A DNA stretch of 64,000 nucleotides from Vibrio sp. HA2012 (GCF_002812955.1 NZ_PFXK01000004.1:186001-250000), one strand, 5' to 3'; numbered from the stretch's first letter, positions 18,921 to 28,282 are shown. The notes: generated from the sequence alone by a model not told the origin. Program-made: numbers and translations.

Positions 18921-20597
18921 CTACAGATATTTAATTAGATCTCCGACATCGTCAACCCAGTTGCAGATATGTTGATTAAGCTTGTTACTACACGCGTCTT
19001 TAATCAGACTACTATCTTGTTCAAAATAGCTTTTGAGGTGGGTTAAACAGCTTTTACCTGGGTGTTTTACACAATCACTGATCTGTTTTCCGATACTCTT
19101 ATCGTATTTATTATCCATTCCGATATTGCCGATTCTGATCCGGGAATATCCGCCAAATAGGCAATCTGAGGAATAGCAGCCCGTGACATCAACGGTTAAA
19201 TCATGGGTGCTGATATTGATGGTCTGTTTTCCGCTGTCAGCTTTACTGATATTACCGACCCAGATACCGATATCTCCCTCTTTTGAATTCAGGGTACCCG
19301 TTACATTCGTGGTTAAATCACCGGTTTTGATATTTATATCTGCCGGGCTTTTCAGATCGGTACTGATATTGCCGACAGCTATAGTGGCGATGCTATTGGC
19401 GGAGAGAATATAATTAGATACATTCCCAAGCTGAATATTTTCCTTAACATTATTCACGCTTCCGGTGATATGACCTATATCAATTTTTGCTGTTGAATCT
19501 ACACCGGATGCGGCGGCAGTAATATCTCCGGTCTGAATGTTCATGGTTATATTTTGGCTGTTTTTTTTGTCTATTTCGCCAATATTTTCAATGGATTTGC
19601 CTTTACCTATTAACCCCTTACCGGAGCCGCTGATATTGCCGCTGGAGATGGTGATATTGTTATTATTTCCACCTGATTTTATCACGCCAATATTCTGTTC
19701 AACGGAACCCGCGCCGATAAAACCTGTACCTGAGCCGATAATGTTCTTTGTGCTGATGGCGATGTGATTATTTTTTCCGCCAGATGCGATACCCCCGATA
19801 TTTTGCTGTACTGAACCTTCTCCAAGTATACCGCGGGCTAATCCGGAAATATTACTGGCTGCGATGTCTATGCTGTTATCTTCAGACTGACCGTTAATTG
19901 TGCCGATATTTTGTCGTGCTGTGCCTGAGCCTAAAATGCCTTCTGCAGTATTCTGGATTTTACCTCTGGCCGTAATATGTATGCGGTCTCTTACTGAACT
20001 GCTACCGGAAATCGTTCCTATATTCTGTATCGCTGAACTTTTCCCCAATATTGCAGCGCCTGTGTTGGTGACATCATTCATCAGGTTCAGAGTGATATGA
20101 TCGTTTTTACTTTGGTCACTGTTTATGACCGCGATATTCTGTTTTGATACCGGGATTTGATTAGAGATGCTGTCGCCTAGATGAGCGACCACATCACCTA
20201 AATTGGCAATGCTGCTTCCCAGACCGGCGGCAACGTTGACCAGACTGCCTTTTGCCGTGACGGAGATGCTGCTGGAAGTTTCTTTATTTCCTTTAGTAAC
20301 CGCAATGTTCTGATACGCTTCTGCTGCCCCGGCAATGGCTCCGGCAACATTAGTGACTTTTTGATTTAATATCACATTGATCTGTGTATCTGATTCCTGC
20401 TGGCTCGCAGCGCTGCCGATTTGCTGTTTGGCAATACTTTTTCCTGCAGCGGCAATACCGACATTCTGAATGATATTGCTGGTGGTCACTGACACACTGG
20501 TTCCGTCCGGTTCCGCAGCAGCATAAGCCCCTCCGGGCAGGAGGGGAAGCAGTGCCATCAGGGTGTTTCTGAATCGAGTGATTAAACGACCATTCAT
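18921..20597 (-). CDS. Large secreted repeat protein, curlin/HfaD-like adhesin
   Basis: A 558-aa secreted protein of unknown exact family. It has a signal peptide (hydrophobic run ending GGAYAA), then a series of degenerate repeats. The clearest copies have a 36-38 residue period beginning QNIG.I and containing N-x-I-x-I and a Gly-rich turn, at about residues 195-350. This beta-strand/turn pattern resembles curlin repeats and the holdfast protein HfaD. The Cys-containing C-terminus (four or more Cys in the last 100 residues) may form a folded cap. The start at MNGRLITRF was chosen because it gives a proper signal peptide, 19 nt after the CsgG-like gene. Likely the fibre or adhesin exported by the CsgG-like pore (inference). 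Confidence 0.7.
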   Translation of the reverse strand: MNGRLITRFRNTLMALLPLLPGGAYAAAEPDGTSVSVTTSNIIQNVGIAAAGKSIAKQQIGSAASQQESDTQINVILNQKVTNVAGAIAGAAEAYQNIAVTKGNKETSSSISVTAKGSLVNVAAGLGSSIANLGDVVAHLGDSISNQIPVSKQNIAVINSDQSKNDHITLNLMNDVTNTGAAILGKSSAIQNIGTISGSSSVRDRIHITARGKIQNTAEGILGSGTARQNIGTINGQSEDNSIDIAASNISGLARGILGEGSVQQNIGGIASGGKNNHIAISTKNIIGSGTGFIGAGSVEQNIGVIKSGGNNNNITISSGNISGSGKGLIGKGKSIENIGEIDKKNSQNITMNIQTGDITAAASGVDSTAKIDIGHITGSVNNVKENIQLGNVSNYILSANSIATIAVGNISTDLKSPADINIKTGDLTTNVTGTLNSKEGDIGIWVGNISKADSGKQTINISTHDLTVDVTGCYSSDCLFGGYSRIRIGNIGMDNKYDKSIGKQISDCVKHPGKSCLTHLKSYFEQDSSLIKDACSNKLNQHICNWVDDVGDLIKYL

Positions 20598-20616
20598 ACA
20601 GTATGACTCATCATGA

Positions 20617-21819
20617 TTAGGGGGCATTGCTGTCTTTGGTTCGACTGACATCGTTCGGGAGCGGCGTATGATTTTGCCACCATGGAACGTAAGCCGAGTC
20701 TCTGGCCGGGGTGAAAATATTGATCATACGGAAGGTATCGTAGGTTAATACGCCGGAGGCAAGTAGTCCCATATGTTGTTGATATTCCTGCAAGGCCTCA
20801 CGGGTCGGAATATCCAGCACACCATTAATCTCTCCCTGATAATAATGGAGATCCGTTAATGCTTGCTGGGTAAAGCGTACCAGAGATTCCTTGTCGGTAT
20901 TATTCAACAGAACAAACTTTGTCTTTAGTTCTTCATTCTTGGTTTCTACCGTTCCGGCATTTGCCAGACATCGCCAGTACGGCACGCCCTGAATCTTACC
21001 GACAATCTCTATGGCTGCAACCTGTATCAGTGAGCGGAAGGCCTGATTAAAATCGGTGCCCATTTTTTCAGAAAAATGGTAGCTGTAGCCTAAATCACCG
21101 ATGGTTAAATCGGTTGAACGGGAATTGTTTGTACCGCCGCTCATGGCCAATGTGCTTGCCGAGCTTGCTCCGGGAATAATCTGCAGGTTGGAGACAAAGC
21201 CAGCGCTCATATCCAGCGTGACGACACCATAGGATGAACTGTTGGAGTTACTGCCGCTAACGTCTTCTGAGTTGATAATAGAATAGAAGGTGTTGTGATC
21301 AATGAGATCACCGTTATCAATGGTGACAGAAAGACCGTCACCTTCCTGTCCCGACCAGAGGCTTTTGGTAAATTGGGTGATGCCTCCTCTGATAAAGTAA
21401 TCCGGCACATGGAAGCTGCTATTGTCCGGATGTGAGCCATATAGAGTGACAATGTCTGAGACATCGGATCCGTAGGCTACATATCTGACCCCGTTGCTGC
21501 GAATGGCCATTCGGGAAAGTGCCGTGATCAGCATTTCCTTACCGCCGGAAGAGATTTCCGGTGATGAGGTGTAGTTGTAGATCTGTTCTGACGTGATATA
21601 AACAGGAGAGACTCTGTTTATCAGCATCAGATCATCCATGCAGGCACTGGCTTCATTAAAATTGGTGATCACCGGATTGGGCAGGTTTGACGGGTAGAAA
21701 GCCTTGGTTTCATCCGGCATGACGGGCATTTTATTGTACGAACAGCCAAAAACACTAAGACCGCCGATAAGGGCTATCGCTGTTTTTACCGTTAAAGCTG
21801 ATGGATAAGTTAAGCTCAT
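20617..21819 (-). CDS. CsgG/HfaB-like outer-membrane secretion lipoprotein with peptidoglycan-binding tail
   Basis: A 400-aa lipoprotein (lipobox ending at Cys26, SVFGC). Residues 30-290 resemble the CsgG family, including the region SYGVVTLDMSAG and the late helix QAFRSLIQVAAIEIVGKI, so it should form the outer-membrane pore for fibre subunits. Residues about 310-365 form a PG_binding_1 domain (FTQQALTDLHYYQGEINGVL), absent from E. coli CsgG, that could anchor the pore to peptidoglycan. It is followed closely by the repeat adhesin. CsgG assignment is by pattern and context; a profile search would settle it. Confidence 0.7.
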   Translation of the reverse strand: MSLTYPSALTVKTAIALIGGLSVFGCSYNKMPVMPDETKAFYPSNLPNPVITNFNEASACMDDLMLINRVSPVYITSEQIYNYTSSPEISSGGKEMLITALSRMAIRSNGVRYVAYGSDVSDIVTLYGSHPDNSSFHVPDYFIRGGITQFTKSLWSGQEGDGLSVTIDNGDLIDHNTFYSIINSEDVSGSNSNSSSYGVVTLDMSAGFVSNLQIIPGASSASTLAMSGGTNNSRSTDLTIGDLGYSYHFSEKMGTDFNQAFRSLIQVAAIEIVGKIQGVPYWRCLANAGTVETKNEELKTKFVLLNNTDKESLVRFTQQALTDLHYYQGEINGVLDIPTREALQEYQQHMGLLASGVLTYDTFRMINIFTPARDSAYVPWWQNHTPLPNDVSRTKDSNAP

Positions 21820-21896
21820 AAGATTCCAGTTGACTGATCGCTATTAGGTTTACGTGCTCGCTATTGAGCAAGTGCTATGTCAGTGAGTTCCATTTC

Positions 21897-21910
21897 AGTA
21901 AGTACTTACT
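21897..21910. promoter_or_regulatory. Perfect 14-bp palindrome in the fibre cluster
   Basis: AGTAAGT-ACTTACT is a perfect palindrome in the 114-bp gap upstream of the CsgG-like gene. A second copy of its right half (AGTACTTA) occurs at 21929-21936. It is the only sizeable gap inside the cluster, so it may mark an internal promoter with an operator, perhaps for one of the nearby LuxR proteins (inference). Confidence 0.4.
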
Positions 21911-21933
21911 TGTTTGCTGTATTCTGTTAGTAC

Positions 21934-22647
21934 TTATTCCTGCCGGTTTTTGTTGTCAGGCTGTGTCTGTGAAACAGCAACCAGATGGCGTACCACCGGG
22001 GTGGTGCTGTTTTCACTGACGCTGATAATTCTGACACTGTTGGCAAGCTGTTCAGAGTAGTTCACCAGAAACGCTTCTCTGCCGTTTCTTTTGCAGAGGA
22101 TCTGCCAGGTATCGAACGTACCCAGTGGAATCGTCAGGGTGACTTGACCCTGCACATCACACTCTGAGCGGAAAGTGTATTCTCCGGGGGGACGGGTTGT
22201 CAGAACGTCCTCATGGAAGATAAACTTATTGCCTGCTTTGAGCGGGTGCAGGTCTCCGGAAACGATTCGTATAACCCGACGGCCAATGGTGTCATCGCCA
22301 TTCCAGCGCAGCGGTGGCAGTATCGTCGACAGGGTCGTCAGTTTGGTATCGCCTGTGGTACTTCTCCAGGCGATATGTTGCTGATCGACGCTGGTTACTT
22401 CCCACTGTTCAGCCGGATTGTCATAGGCGAAAACCGAGCCCGCAGAGAGTGCTGATTCTGTTATACCCACAGAGTTAGATACGCTGTTACTGCTGGTATT
22501 ATGCCGCAGATGACGGGTTCCTATGTCTCCTACCGGTGCTGACACAATAGCCGTTTCGACCTGTATACCGACATCATGATCAAACCCGGAGCAGCCCTGC
22601 AGTAAGACCATCGCTCCCAGCCCGGTTACGGTTAGTAAATGCTTCAT
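21934..22647 (-). CDS. Uncharacterised lipoprotein of the fibre cluster
   Basis: A 237-aa lipoprotein with lipobox LLQGC (Cys19). The rest is a predicted beta-rich periplasmic domain with paired Cys residues (RSECDVQGQ and ILCKRNG) that may form a disulfide. I do not recognise the family. The ATG overlaps the stop of the YbjN-like gene by 4 nt, so the two are coupled. It could be an accessory factor of the CsgG-like pore, comparable in role to CsgE or CsgF, but no sequence similarity was seen. Confidence 0.7.
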   Translation of the reverse strand: MKHLLTVTGLGAMVLLQGCSGFDHDVGIQVETAIVSAPVGDIGTRHLRHNTSSNSVSNSVGITESALSAGSVFAYDNPAEQWEVTSVDQQHIAWRSTTGDTKLTTLSTILPPLRWNGDDTIGRRVIRIVSGDLHPLKAGNKFIFHEDVLTTRPPGEYTFRSECDVQGQVTLTIPLGTFDTWQILCKRNGREAFLVNYSEQLANSVRIISVSENSTTPVVRHLVAVSQTQPDNKNRQE

Positions 22648-23195
22648 TTGAGCCCTGACTGTTCAACAGCACTGCTGAATATACCCACTTCAACCAGAAA
22701 CAGGCCGATCTGCATGGCCAGTTTTTCCTGATCGGCTTTGCTGTGACCTAAGAAGCTGACAACGGATGACTGACCGACATGGCGTGCACTGTTTACGTCG
22801 CCGGAAAGGAATAGGCGGGTTCTGTGCATGGCACTGATATGGTTCCAGTTATTCAGATGTTCCGGAGTGATATGTTTCAGCACACCGAAATCGGCATAAA
22901 GCAGCACATCATCACAACCGGCTTTTCCACAGTCGGTCATAAACACAGCGATATTCTGGACGTTTGCATCGTTATCATCTGTTATTACAAAATGCGGGTT
23001 TCCCTGAATATCTTTTGACTCTGTATAGTTGTGTCCCAGTCTGGTCAGGGCATTTTTAACCGCACTTGCCGGTGTGGCATATTGTTCTGAGTTGCCGTTA
23101 AAATCATCCGGAGCGGCAAATGCCGAGTGAATAAACATGCCTGATGACAAGGTAAATGTAAGAGCGATTTTTAAAAAATCAGACCACTTCTTCAT
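22644..23195 (-). CDS. YbjN-like periplasmic protein
   Basis: A 183-aa exported protein (signal peptide ending HSAFAAPDD). The mature part resembles the YbjN/DUF1790 fold: a strand-rich start, a CGKAGCDDVLLYADF pattern with two Cys, then LNNWNHISAMHRTRLFL, typical of the family's N-x-W-N motif. This fold is related to type III secretion chaperones. In this cluster it could chaperone fibre subunits in the periplasm (inference). Confidence 0.65.
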   Translation of the reverse strand: MKKWSDFLKIALTFTLSSGMFIHSAFAAPDDFNGNSEQYATPASAVKNALTRLGHNYTESKDIQGNPHFVITDDNDANVQNIAVFMTDCGKAGCDDVLLYADFGVLKHITPEHLNNWNHISAMHRTRLFLSGDVNSARHVGQSSVVSFLGHSKADQEKLAMQIGLFLVEVGIFSSAVEQSGLK

Positions 23196-23228
23196 GGAAT
23201 AACTCCTGATTAAAATCTGTATATTGTT

Positions 23229-23543
23229 TTAGTTGGTATTAATTATCGGGCCTTGGATGATTACTGTCGTACTGTGGTTACCATGGGCACCGTTCTGAGG
23301 CGTAATATTTCCTATGGAGACTCCACCACCACTGGTCTGGTTATACGCAGCAATATCACTGTTCCGGTTGGCTCGCAGTTTTTCATTATGTCCGCCAGGC
23401 CCTGGCATCTGTCCCTGCTGGTGCTGATGGGTACTTTTGGCTTTATTCAGCAACAGCATTGAGTGAAGATCGGTATCCAGCATATCTTGTGCGCAGGCTA
23501 GTGTGGGCAGTATCAGGCCTGAGATCAGTATGATTTTATGCAT
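23229..23543 (-). CDS. Small secreted fibre-like protein (HfaA/CsgA-like candidate)
   Basis: A 104-aa protein with a signal peptide (cut after LACA). The mature part is His/Gln/Gly/Asn-rich; the end (VSIGNITPQNGAHGNHS, then a TVIIQGPIINTN tail) has the N-rich strand-turn-strand look of curlin-type subunits, and from memory resembles the C-terminus of the Caulobacter holdfast anchor HfaA. It lies 3 nt after the previous gene, in an operon with it. Assignment to a named family is uncertain. Confidence 0.55.
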   Translation of the reverse strand: MHKIILISGLILPTLACAQDMLDTDLHSMLLLNKAKSTHQHQQGQMPGPGGHNEKLRANRNSDIAAYNQTSGGGVSIGNITPQNGAHGNHSTTVIIQGPIINTN

Positions 23544-23546
23544 ACT

Positions 23547-23999
23547 TTAGCACTCAGGGCTGCCGATGGTGCCGACTGACTGACAGGTAGCATTGGCACC
23601 TGCCACTGCAACCCCTACGTTTACAATCCCGCCGACTCCATTGATACTCACATCAACTTTAGCGTTATTTTTTACGTTTCCGGACAGGATTCCGGCAACG
23701 GATTGTTTTGCGTCTACAGCGCCTGCTACGTTCACCCCTACGTTTACGATCCCGCCTATGCCATTAATGCTGGCTTTGACGGTGGCATTCCCACCGATTG
23801 TCGGACTGCCATGAGTATTTCTGAGTGTCTTGGCGATACCTGTCATCGTGCTGCCTACGGCCTGGATAGCACCGGAAACACCCTGACCAAGTCCCTTAAC
23901 GAGTGCGGCAGCCGTATCTGCTTTATCTCCGGCATTAGCATTATTGGTTGTCGCTGCCAGTACGAGTACTAATGTGCACACTAGTCCTTTTATTTTCAT
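23547..23999 (-). CDS. Small secreted protein with two Gly/Val repeats, candidate fibre subunit
   Basis: A 150-aa exported protein (signal ending NNANA). Two repeats with a period of about 42 residues each contain SING.GGIVNVGV.VAGA followed by a QSV.GI/TI segment. The strand-rich Val/Gly pattern and repeated Gln/Asn resemble functional amyloid subunits. It is the first gene of the leftward operon, which fits a major, strongly expressed subunit. No family was recognised. One Cys pair lies at the C-terminal end. Confidence 0.6.
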   Translation of the reverse strand: MKIKGLVCTLVLVLAATTNNANAGDKADTAAALVKGLGQGVSGAIQAVGSTMTGIAKTLRNTHGSPTIGGNATVKASINGIGGIVNVGVNVAGAVDAKQSVAGILSGNVKNNAKVDVSINGVGGIVNVGVAVAGANATCQSVGTIGSPEC

Positions 24000-24274
24000 A
24001 GAACCCTCTGCTATTTCTGTGGCGATGATTGATGTATAGCCGCCGCATCTGCTTGGTGCGGCTTATGCCTTTGTATATCAACAGAAGCTAGCATATAAAG
24101 GTTTCCGGCAGCATTATACGATTCTGTAATTCTGTGTATTTTGTTATCCGGAGCATAGTATTTCAGCAGAAAAATCCCGGCAGATATAACGTTAGCCATG
24201 TTCGTTGCTCTACCGTTACTGATGATTGTGTATATAATTAGACTGCGTTTATCTTTTTATATGCACCGGAAGGA

Positions 24275-25060
24275 ATGTTTGTGCAGCAGATAATGGATTT
24301 CTACGAAGAGCTGAACCGAAGCACTGATGCTGATCACTGTTTTTATCAGTATATGGGCTATGTCGGTCGTTTCGGCTTATCCGGCGGCGTTCTGGTTTCC
24401 TCTCCTTATGTGATGACCTGCCCGTTTGAAAACGACAATATCAGCTATGTTTCTGCCTATGAGCCAGGTTTTTTCAGTGATTATCTTGCTGCCGGAGGCG
24501 TAAAAAACGATCTGTCGGCTCAGCTTCTGTTTGCCACCCGGCAGAATAAAATCGACTTCTGTATTAACGACGATAATTGTTGTGCCAGCGAACTTTTGGG
24601 GCGGGAAGTGACCAGAGAAGAGCTGCTAATTAAGGAAATCAGTCTGGATTATCAGATTAATTTCGGTTATGCCGTTTCTCTGGATACTTATGCCGGACGT
24701 ATGACCCGAGGATTCGGGGTGTCGGCCGTCGGTATGAACAAGGAAGAGTACCGGAATGAAGTGGTTGCTCATGAGCGGGAGATTCAGCAGGCTAATTATT
24801 TTTTGGGTCTGGTACTGAAGCAGTTTCAGCAACCGGAGGATAATAAAAGCAGGAATGCTGTGCCGGAGTTATCTCAGCGTCAGCATGATCTGTTGCGCTG
24901 GTTAGCCGATGGGCTGAGACTTCAGGAAATCGCTGACAGTAAAATTCACCGTTCAATCCATACCATCAATAAAGAATTACAGATGCTGAAAAAACTGCTG
25001 CAGGCAAGCACCCATGAGGAACTGGTTGCCAAAGGGATTATTATGGGGCTGATTGCGTAG
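24275..25060 (+). CDS. LuxR-family regulator with N-terminal sensor-like domain
   Basis: A 261-aa protein. The last 65 residues are a LuxR-type HTH (LSQRQHDLLRWLADGLRLQE and SIHTINKELQMLKKLL). The N-terminal 190 residues resemble autoinducer-binding domains in layout but are too divergent to name a ligand. The ATG at 24275 is only 2-3 nt from AAGGA, so the GTG at 24281 may be the true start. It is transcribed away from the fibre operon across a 275-bp gap, so it is a good candidate for its regulator (inference). Confidence 0.78.
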   Translation: MFVQQIMDFYEELNRSTDADHCFYQYMGYVGRFGLSGGVLVSSPYVMTCPFENDNISYVSAYEPGFFSDYLAAGGVKNDLSAQLLFATRQNKIDFCINDDNCCASELLGREVTREELLIKEISLDYQINFGYAVSLDTYAGRMTRGFGVSAVGMNKEEYRNEVVAHEREIQQANYFLGLVLKQFQQPEDNKSRNAVPELSQRQHDLLRWLADGLRLQEIADSKIHRSIHTINKELQMLKKLLQASTHEELVAKGIIMGLIA

Positions 25061-25572
25061 TGATGGTGCAGGTTATACATAATCGGGCACTGGTTGAGCT
25101 GTTACTCGGGTTCGAATCCGGGCAGAGCAGAGAAGCATCGCAACTGTGTCTGTGTCAGTTTATGGAAGTACTGGGTTTTGAAGGTAAGATCTACCATGCG
25201 GAAACCAGTATTTGCCTGACTTTAACCAGCCAACAGGCCTCTTTTTCTCTTATCTGGTTACCAAGAGAAAGTCATTATTGTCCTCGTCTGGAAGAGATAA
25301 CAGAAGAGGCATTAACGGGAGTATCACGGGCGTCTTACGTTACTATCTGGCGAGCTTTTAATGCTTATTGTTATACAGTCTGGCAACTTCCGCTACTGTA
25401 CCGACAGATTCTCGAAGCGCTAAGTCGAGGGAAAAATCTGCAGGAAATTGCAGTTGAAGTGAAGCTCAGTCTGCCGTCAGTCAAACGTTATATGGGGCTG
25501 ATTCGGGAGCTTCTGGGGGCGTCAACGAATCCACAGACCATTGTTATCGCAGCCCGTAAGGGGTGGATTTAG
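25060..25572 (+). CDS. Second, smaller LuxR-like HTH regulator
   Basis: A 170-aa protein overlapping the preceding regulator's stop by 1 nt (TAGTG). The C-terminal 60 residues look like a LuxR-type HTH (LYRQILEALSRGKNLQEIAV followed by LPSVKRYMGLI). The N-terminal part is short and unlike known sensor domains. Start is GTG at 25060 or the adjacent ATG. The two regulators are probably made together and may act on the divergent fibre operon, as a pair or as antagonists; both ideas are inference. Confidence 0.7.
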   Translation: MMVQVIHNRALVELLLGFESGQSREASQLCLCQFMEVLGFEGKIYHAETSICLTLTSQQASFSLIWLPRESHYCPRLEEITEEALTGVSRASYVTIWRAFNAYCYTVWQLPLLYRQILEALSRGKNLQEIAVEVKLSLPSVKRYMGLIRELLGASTNPQTIVIAARKGWI

Positions 25573-25686
25573 TCATTATTAGGCGCATCCATTGCTAAAA
25601 ATAAAAACCAATAGGTGTAACTAGCTGAATTTTAATTTTGATTCTTGCTCTGGTTGATCTCTGTAATTCAAGTTGTGATTATGAGG

Positions 25687-25717
25687 AAGAGACTAATCCT
25701 ATTCGGATTAGTCTCTT
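25687..25717. terminator. Bidirectional terminator between regulator pair and reductase operon
   Basis: A perfect 13-bp stem (arms AAGAGACTAATCC and GGATTAGTCTCTT) with a 5-nt loop lies between two converging transcription units. Further right, the 14-bp motif TTTGATTAGAGAGT occurs twice with a 20-bp period at 25822-25855. Confidence 0.75.
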
Positions 25718-25856
25718 TGGTTGATAAATTTTCACAATCTAAATGTCAATTTGATTGACTCACCTATGCGGAATCCTGTGCATGGTGCTGAGAAATCTCG
25801 AGTGTGAATTGGCCTTACTCATTTGATTAGAGAGTTACTCCTTTGATTAGAGAGTG

Positions 25857-28277
25857 TTAGCTCATCGCTTCAATAGCCGTTTTGCCTGCAATCCGACCAA
25901 AAGTAAAGATATCAGCCAGTGCATTACCACCTAGGCGGTTACCCGCATGGATACCACCTGCTACTTCGCCAGCAGCGTAGAGATTCTTGATAGGTTGGTT
26001 GTTTTCATCAAGAACTCGAGTGGCTGTATCTATCTTCAGACCGCCCATAGTATGGTGCACGGCTGGTTGGCGAGGGGTTGCATAGAAAGGTGCTTTTTCC
26101 ACCTTCAAGCTAAAGGTATCCTTGTGGAATTCAGGATCTTCAGCTGCCTCTACATAGCTGTTGTATTTGTTGACTGTATCCACAAGTACCGCTGGATCCA
26201 TGCCCACTTTAATAGCCAACTCTTCTAGAGTATCGGCTCTAAACAGAGTTCCCGCTTCAACTTGACGGTCAATTTTCTCCTGACTGGTATTGGCAGCGGT
26301 TTTCTTTATCTCATCATCGGCAATCAGATAGAAAAGCCCACCTTCTGCCAATGCTGCCTTGGTCAATACGTCACGTCCTGCAAACTCATTGATGAAACGT
26401 TTACCTTGTTTATTCACAATGACGAAGTTCTCTGGTGGTACTTGAAGACCACTGAAGAGTTCTCCTGTATTAGGGTCTGCTACTGGCATCATCTGAGTGA
26501 AGCCCATACCCGTTAATCCTGCACCTACTGATTGACCAAGAAGGATACCGTCACCTGTCATAGCGTAGGAGTTGGTTGTCTTAATATCGTCGGCAATGTT
26601 GCTCCAGTAAGTGTTGTATTGTTGTAGCATCTTGGTATTGGCACCAAAACCTCCACTGGCCAGAACCACTGCTTTGGCTCGAACTGTAATCTTCTGTCCG
26701 TTGACTCCTGTAGCAATAACCCCTTTGATTTCTCCCTTTTCGATGAGGAATTCTTTTGCTGGACTATCGGTGATAATCGTTCCGGACATCTCTTCAATAT
26801 ATTTGCTTAGTGCAAGAATAAAGGCTGTACCATACTTTTTAACTGGCTTATGTCCACGACGCCATAGAGCACCAACAGGGGCAAAGACGATACTTTTATC
26901 ATACTCAACACCGATGTCTTCAAGCCACTGAACACTTTCCAGAGCATGGTCTGTTAAGATTTTAACTAGATCGTATTGGCCATAGATGTTGTTGCCTTGA
27001 AGGTCAGTTCGTTTACCACCGAAATAGGTCTGCATTCTATGAAGAAGAGGAGAATCAAACAGATAGCCTTTTTCATCGCCAAATTGCTGCTGGTAAGCCG
27101 CAAATTCTTCTTTCAGAGCTCTGAAATCAGGCAGATACTCTGCGTGAATATCACTTTCAGGTGTGCTTAATAATGCTTCAATAGTATGTCTTTCGCCTGG
27201 GTTTTCCTGGAATGTTTTCTGCCACTCAGGGTCAGCGGCATTAACAGGACCACCGGTACGGATAGTGTTACCACCAACAGCCGGGTATTTTTCTAGTACG
27301 ATAGCACTTTTGCCTTCTTGCAAGACGGTTGCCGCCGCACTTAATCCTGCGCCACCACCACCAATAACAACCACATCACAGGTGTACTCTTCATCACCAC
27401 GATTCAGGCTGCTGGCAGGTTTAGGCCGTTTTTTTAAGATATCAGGGTTCACACCGGCCAGCTTAACCGCCTTGGCCACGCCATCAATCACTGCATTACT
27501 GGTTTCAGATGCACCAGATAGAGCATCAACGTTAAGAGTTTGACCCTCGATGATCTTGTCAGGGATTCGAACAAATACTACATCTGCCAGACCTTCTGTC
27601 TCTCCAGCCGTGTCAATATTAATGCTTTCGATTTTCTTCTCGCTGAAGGAAACCTTCATTGGAAGAGCACCACCATGACCCAATGCATGAACGTCATAAG
27701 TACCAGGTGCGAAAGAGAAATCCTCTTCTTGATTCAATTGGTTCGAGATCTTGGCAAAACGCATGAACCTTAAGAAGCAGATTTCCAAAAAGTCGATAGT
27801 ACCTTCGCTGCTTAACTGGCCGTTTTCATCAAAGGCCTTATGAGCATTGCCGAGTAAGAATTCGTAACCAGGCATCACATTAGCATTGACTCCTGGTGCA
27901 TCCAGAATTTGACGCAGGTGCAATTGCGCACGGGATGAACCCTGAGAATCAATAGAAGCGCCCAGAATCATAACCGGCTTGCCATCCAGAGGATGAAGCT
28001 CATAGCTTAGCCATTCAAGCACACTTTTAAGGCTGGAAGGAATAGAGTGGTTATATTCTGGCGTAGCAATGATTACACCATCACTTGCGATGATGTTTTC
28101 ATTAATTTTCAATAGCTGTGGATTGTTAGACGGGGTGTCCTGATTAAACATAGGGACTTCGTTAATTTCCAACAGCTGAATTTCAGCTTTGTCTTTAAAA
28201 TGCGCTTGCATAAACTGAAGCAGTGTCCGGTTGTAGGACTTTGGAGACGAAGTTCCGACGATTGCTGTAAATTTCAT
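25857..28277 (-). CDS. crdB: Flavin reductase fusion, (hydroxy)cinnamate-reductase-like (CrdB type)
   Basis: An 806-aa three-part enzyme. Residues 1-190: NADPH-dependent FMN reductase fold ([20 protein letters not shown]). Residues 200-285: FMN_bind domain with the ApbE flavinylation motif DALSGAS (D251-S257, Ser257 as acceptor). Residues 300-806: fumarate-reductase-type FAD domain ([19 protein letters not shown] and [11 protein letters not shown]). The His of the fumarate reductase HPT motif is replaced (TQMMPVADP), so fumarate is not the expected substrate. This architecture matches the NADH:(hydroxy)cinnamate reductase reported from Vibrio ruber (recalled). The start at MKFTAIVG follows GGAGG. 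No signal peptide, so cytoplasmic. Confidence 0.75.
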   Translation of the reverse strand: MKFTAIVGTSSPKSYNRTLLQFMQAHFKDKAEIQLLEINEVPMFNQDTPSNNPQLLKINENIIASDGVIIATPEYNHSIPSSLKSVLEWLSYELHPLDGKPVMILGASIDSQGSSRAQLHLRQILDAPGVNANVMPGYEFLLGNAHKAFDENGQLSSEGTIDFLEICFLRFMRFAKISNQLNQEEDFSFAPGTYDVHALGHGGALPMKVSFSEKKIESINIDTAGETEGLADVVFVRIPDKIIEGQTLNVDALSGASETSNAVIDGVAKAVKLAGVNPDILKKRPKPASSLNRGDEEYTCDVVVIGGGGAGLSAAATVLQEGKSAIVLEKYPAVGGNTIRTGGPVNAADPEWQKTFQENPGERHTIEALLSTPESDIHAEYLPDFRALKEEFAAYQQQFGDEKGYLFDSPLLHRMQTYFGGKRTDLQGNNIYGQYDLVKILTDHALESVQWLEDIGVEYDKSIVFAPVGALWRRGHKPVKKYGTAFILALSKYIEEMSGTIITDSPAKEFLIEKGEIKGVIATGVNGQKITVRAKAVVLASGGFGANTKMLQQYNTYWSNIADDIKTTNSYAMTGDGILLGQSVGAGLTGMGFTQMMPVADPNTGELFSGLQVPPENFVIVNKQGKRFINEFAGRDVLTKAALAEGGLFYLIADDEIKKTAANTSQEKIDRQVEAGTLFRADTLEELAIKVGMDPAVLVDTVNKYNSYVEAAEDPEFHKDTFSLKVEKAPFYATPRQPAVHHTMGGLKIDTATRVLDENNQPIKNLYAAGEVAGGIHAGNRLGGNALADIFTFGRIAGKTAIEAMS

Positions 28278-28282
28278 TTCTC

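Noticed and set aside
24011..24199. A 62-codon open frame upstream of the fibre operon
   Set aside because: Weak ribosome site, no signal peptide and no recognisable domain; it occupies the region where the divergent promoters must lie. It could still be real, but support is poor.
25822..25855. Direct repeat TTTGATTAGAGAGT twice with a 20-bp period
   Set aside because: Only two copies at the end of a gene; too small for a CRISPR array or mobile element and with no clear role.
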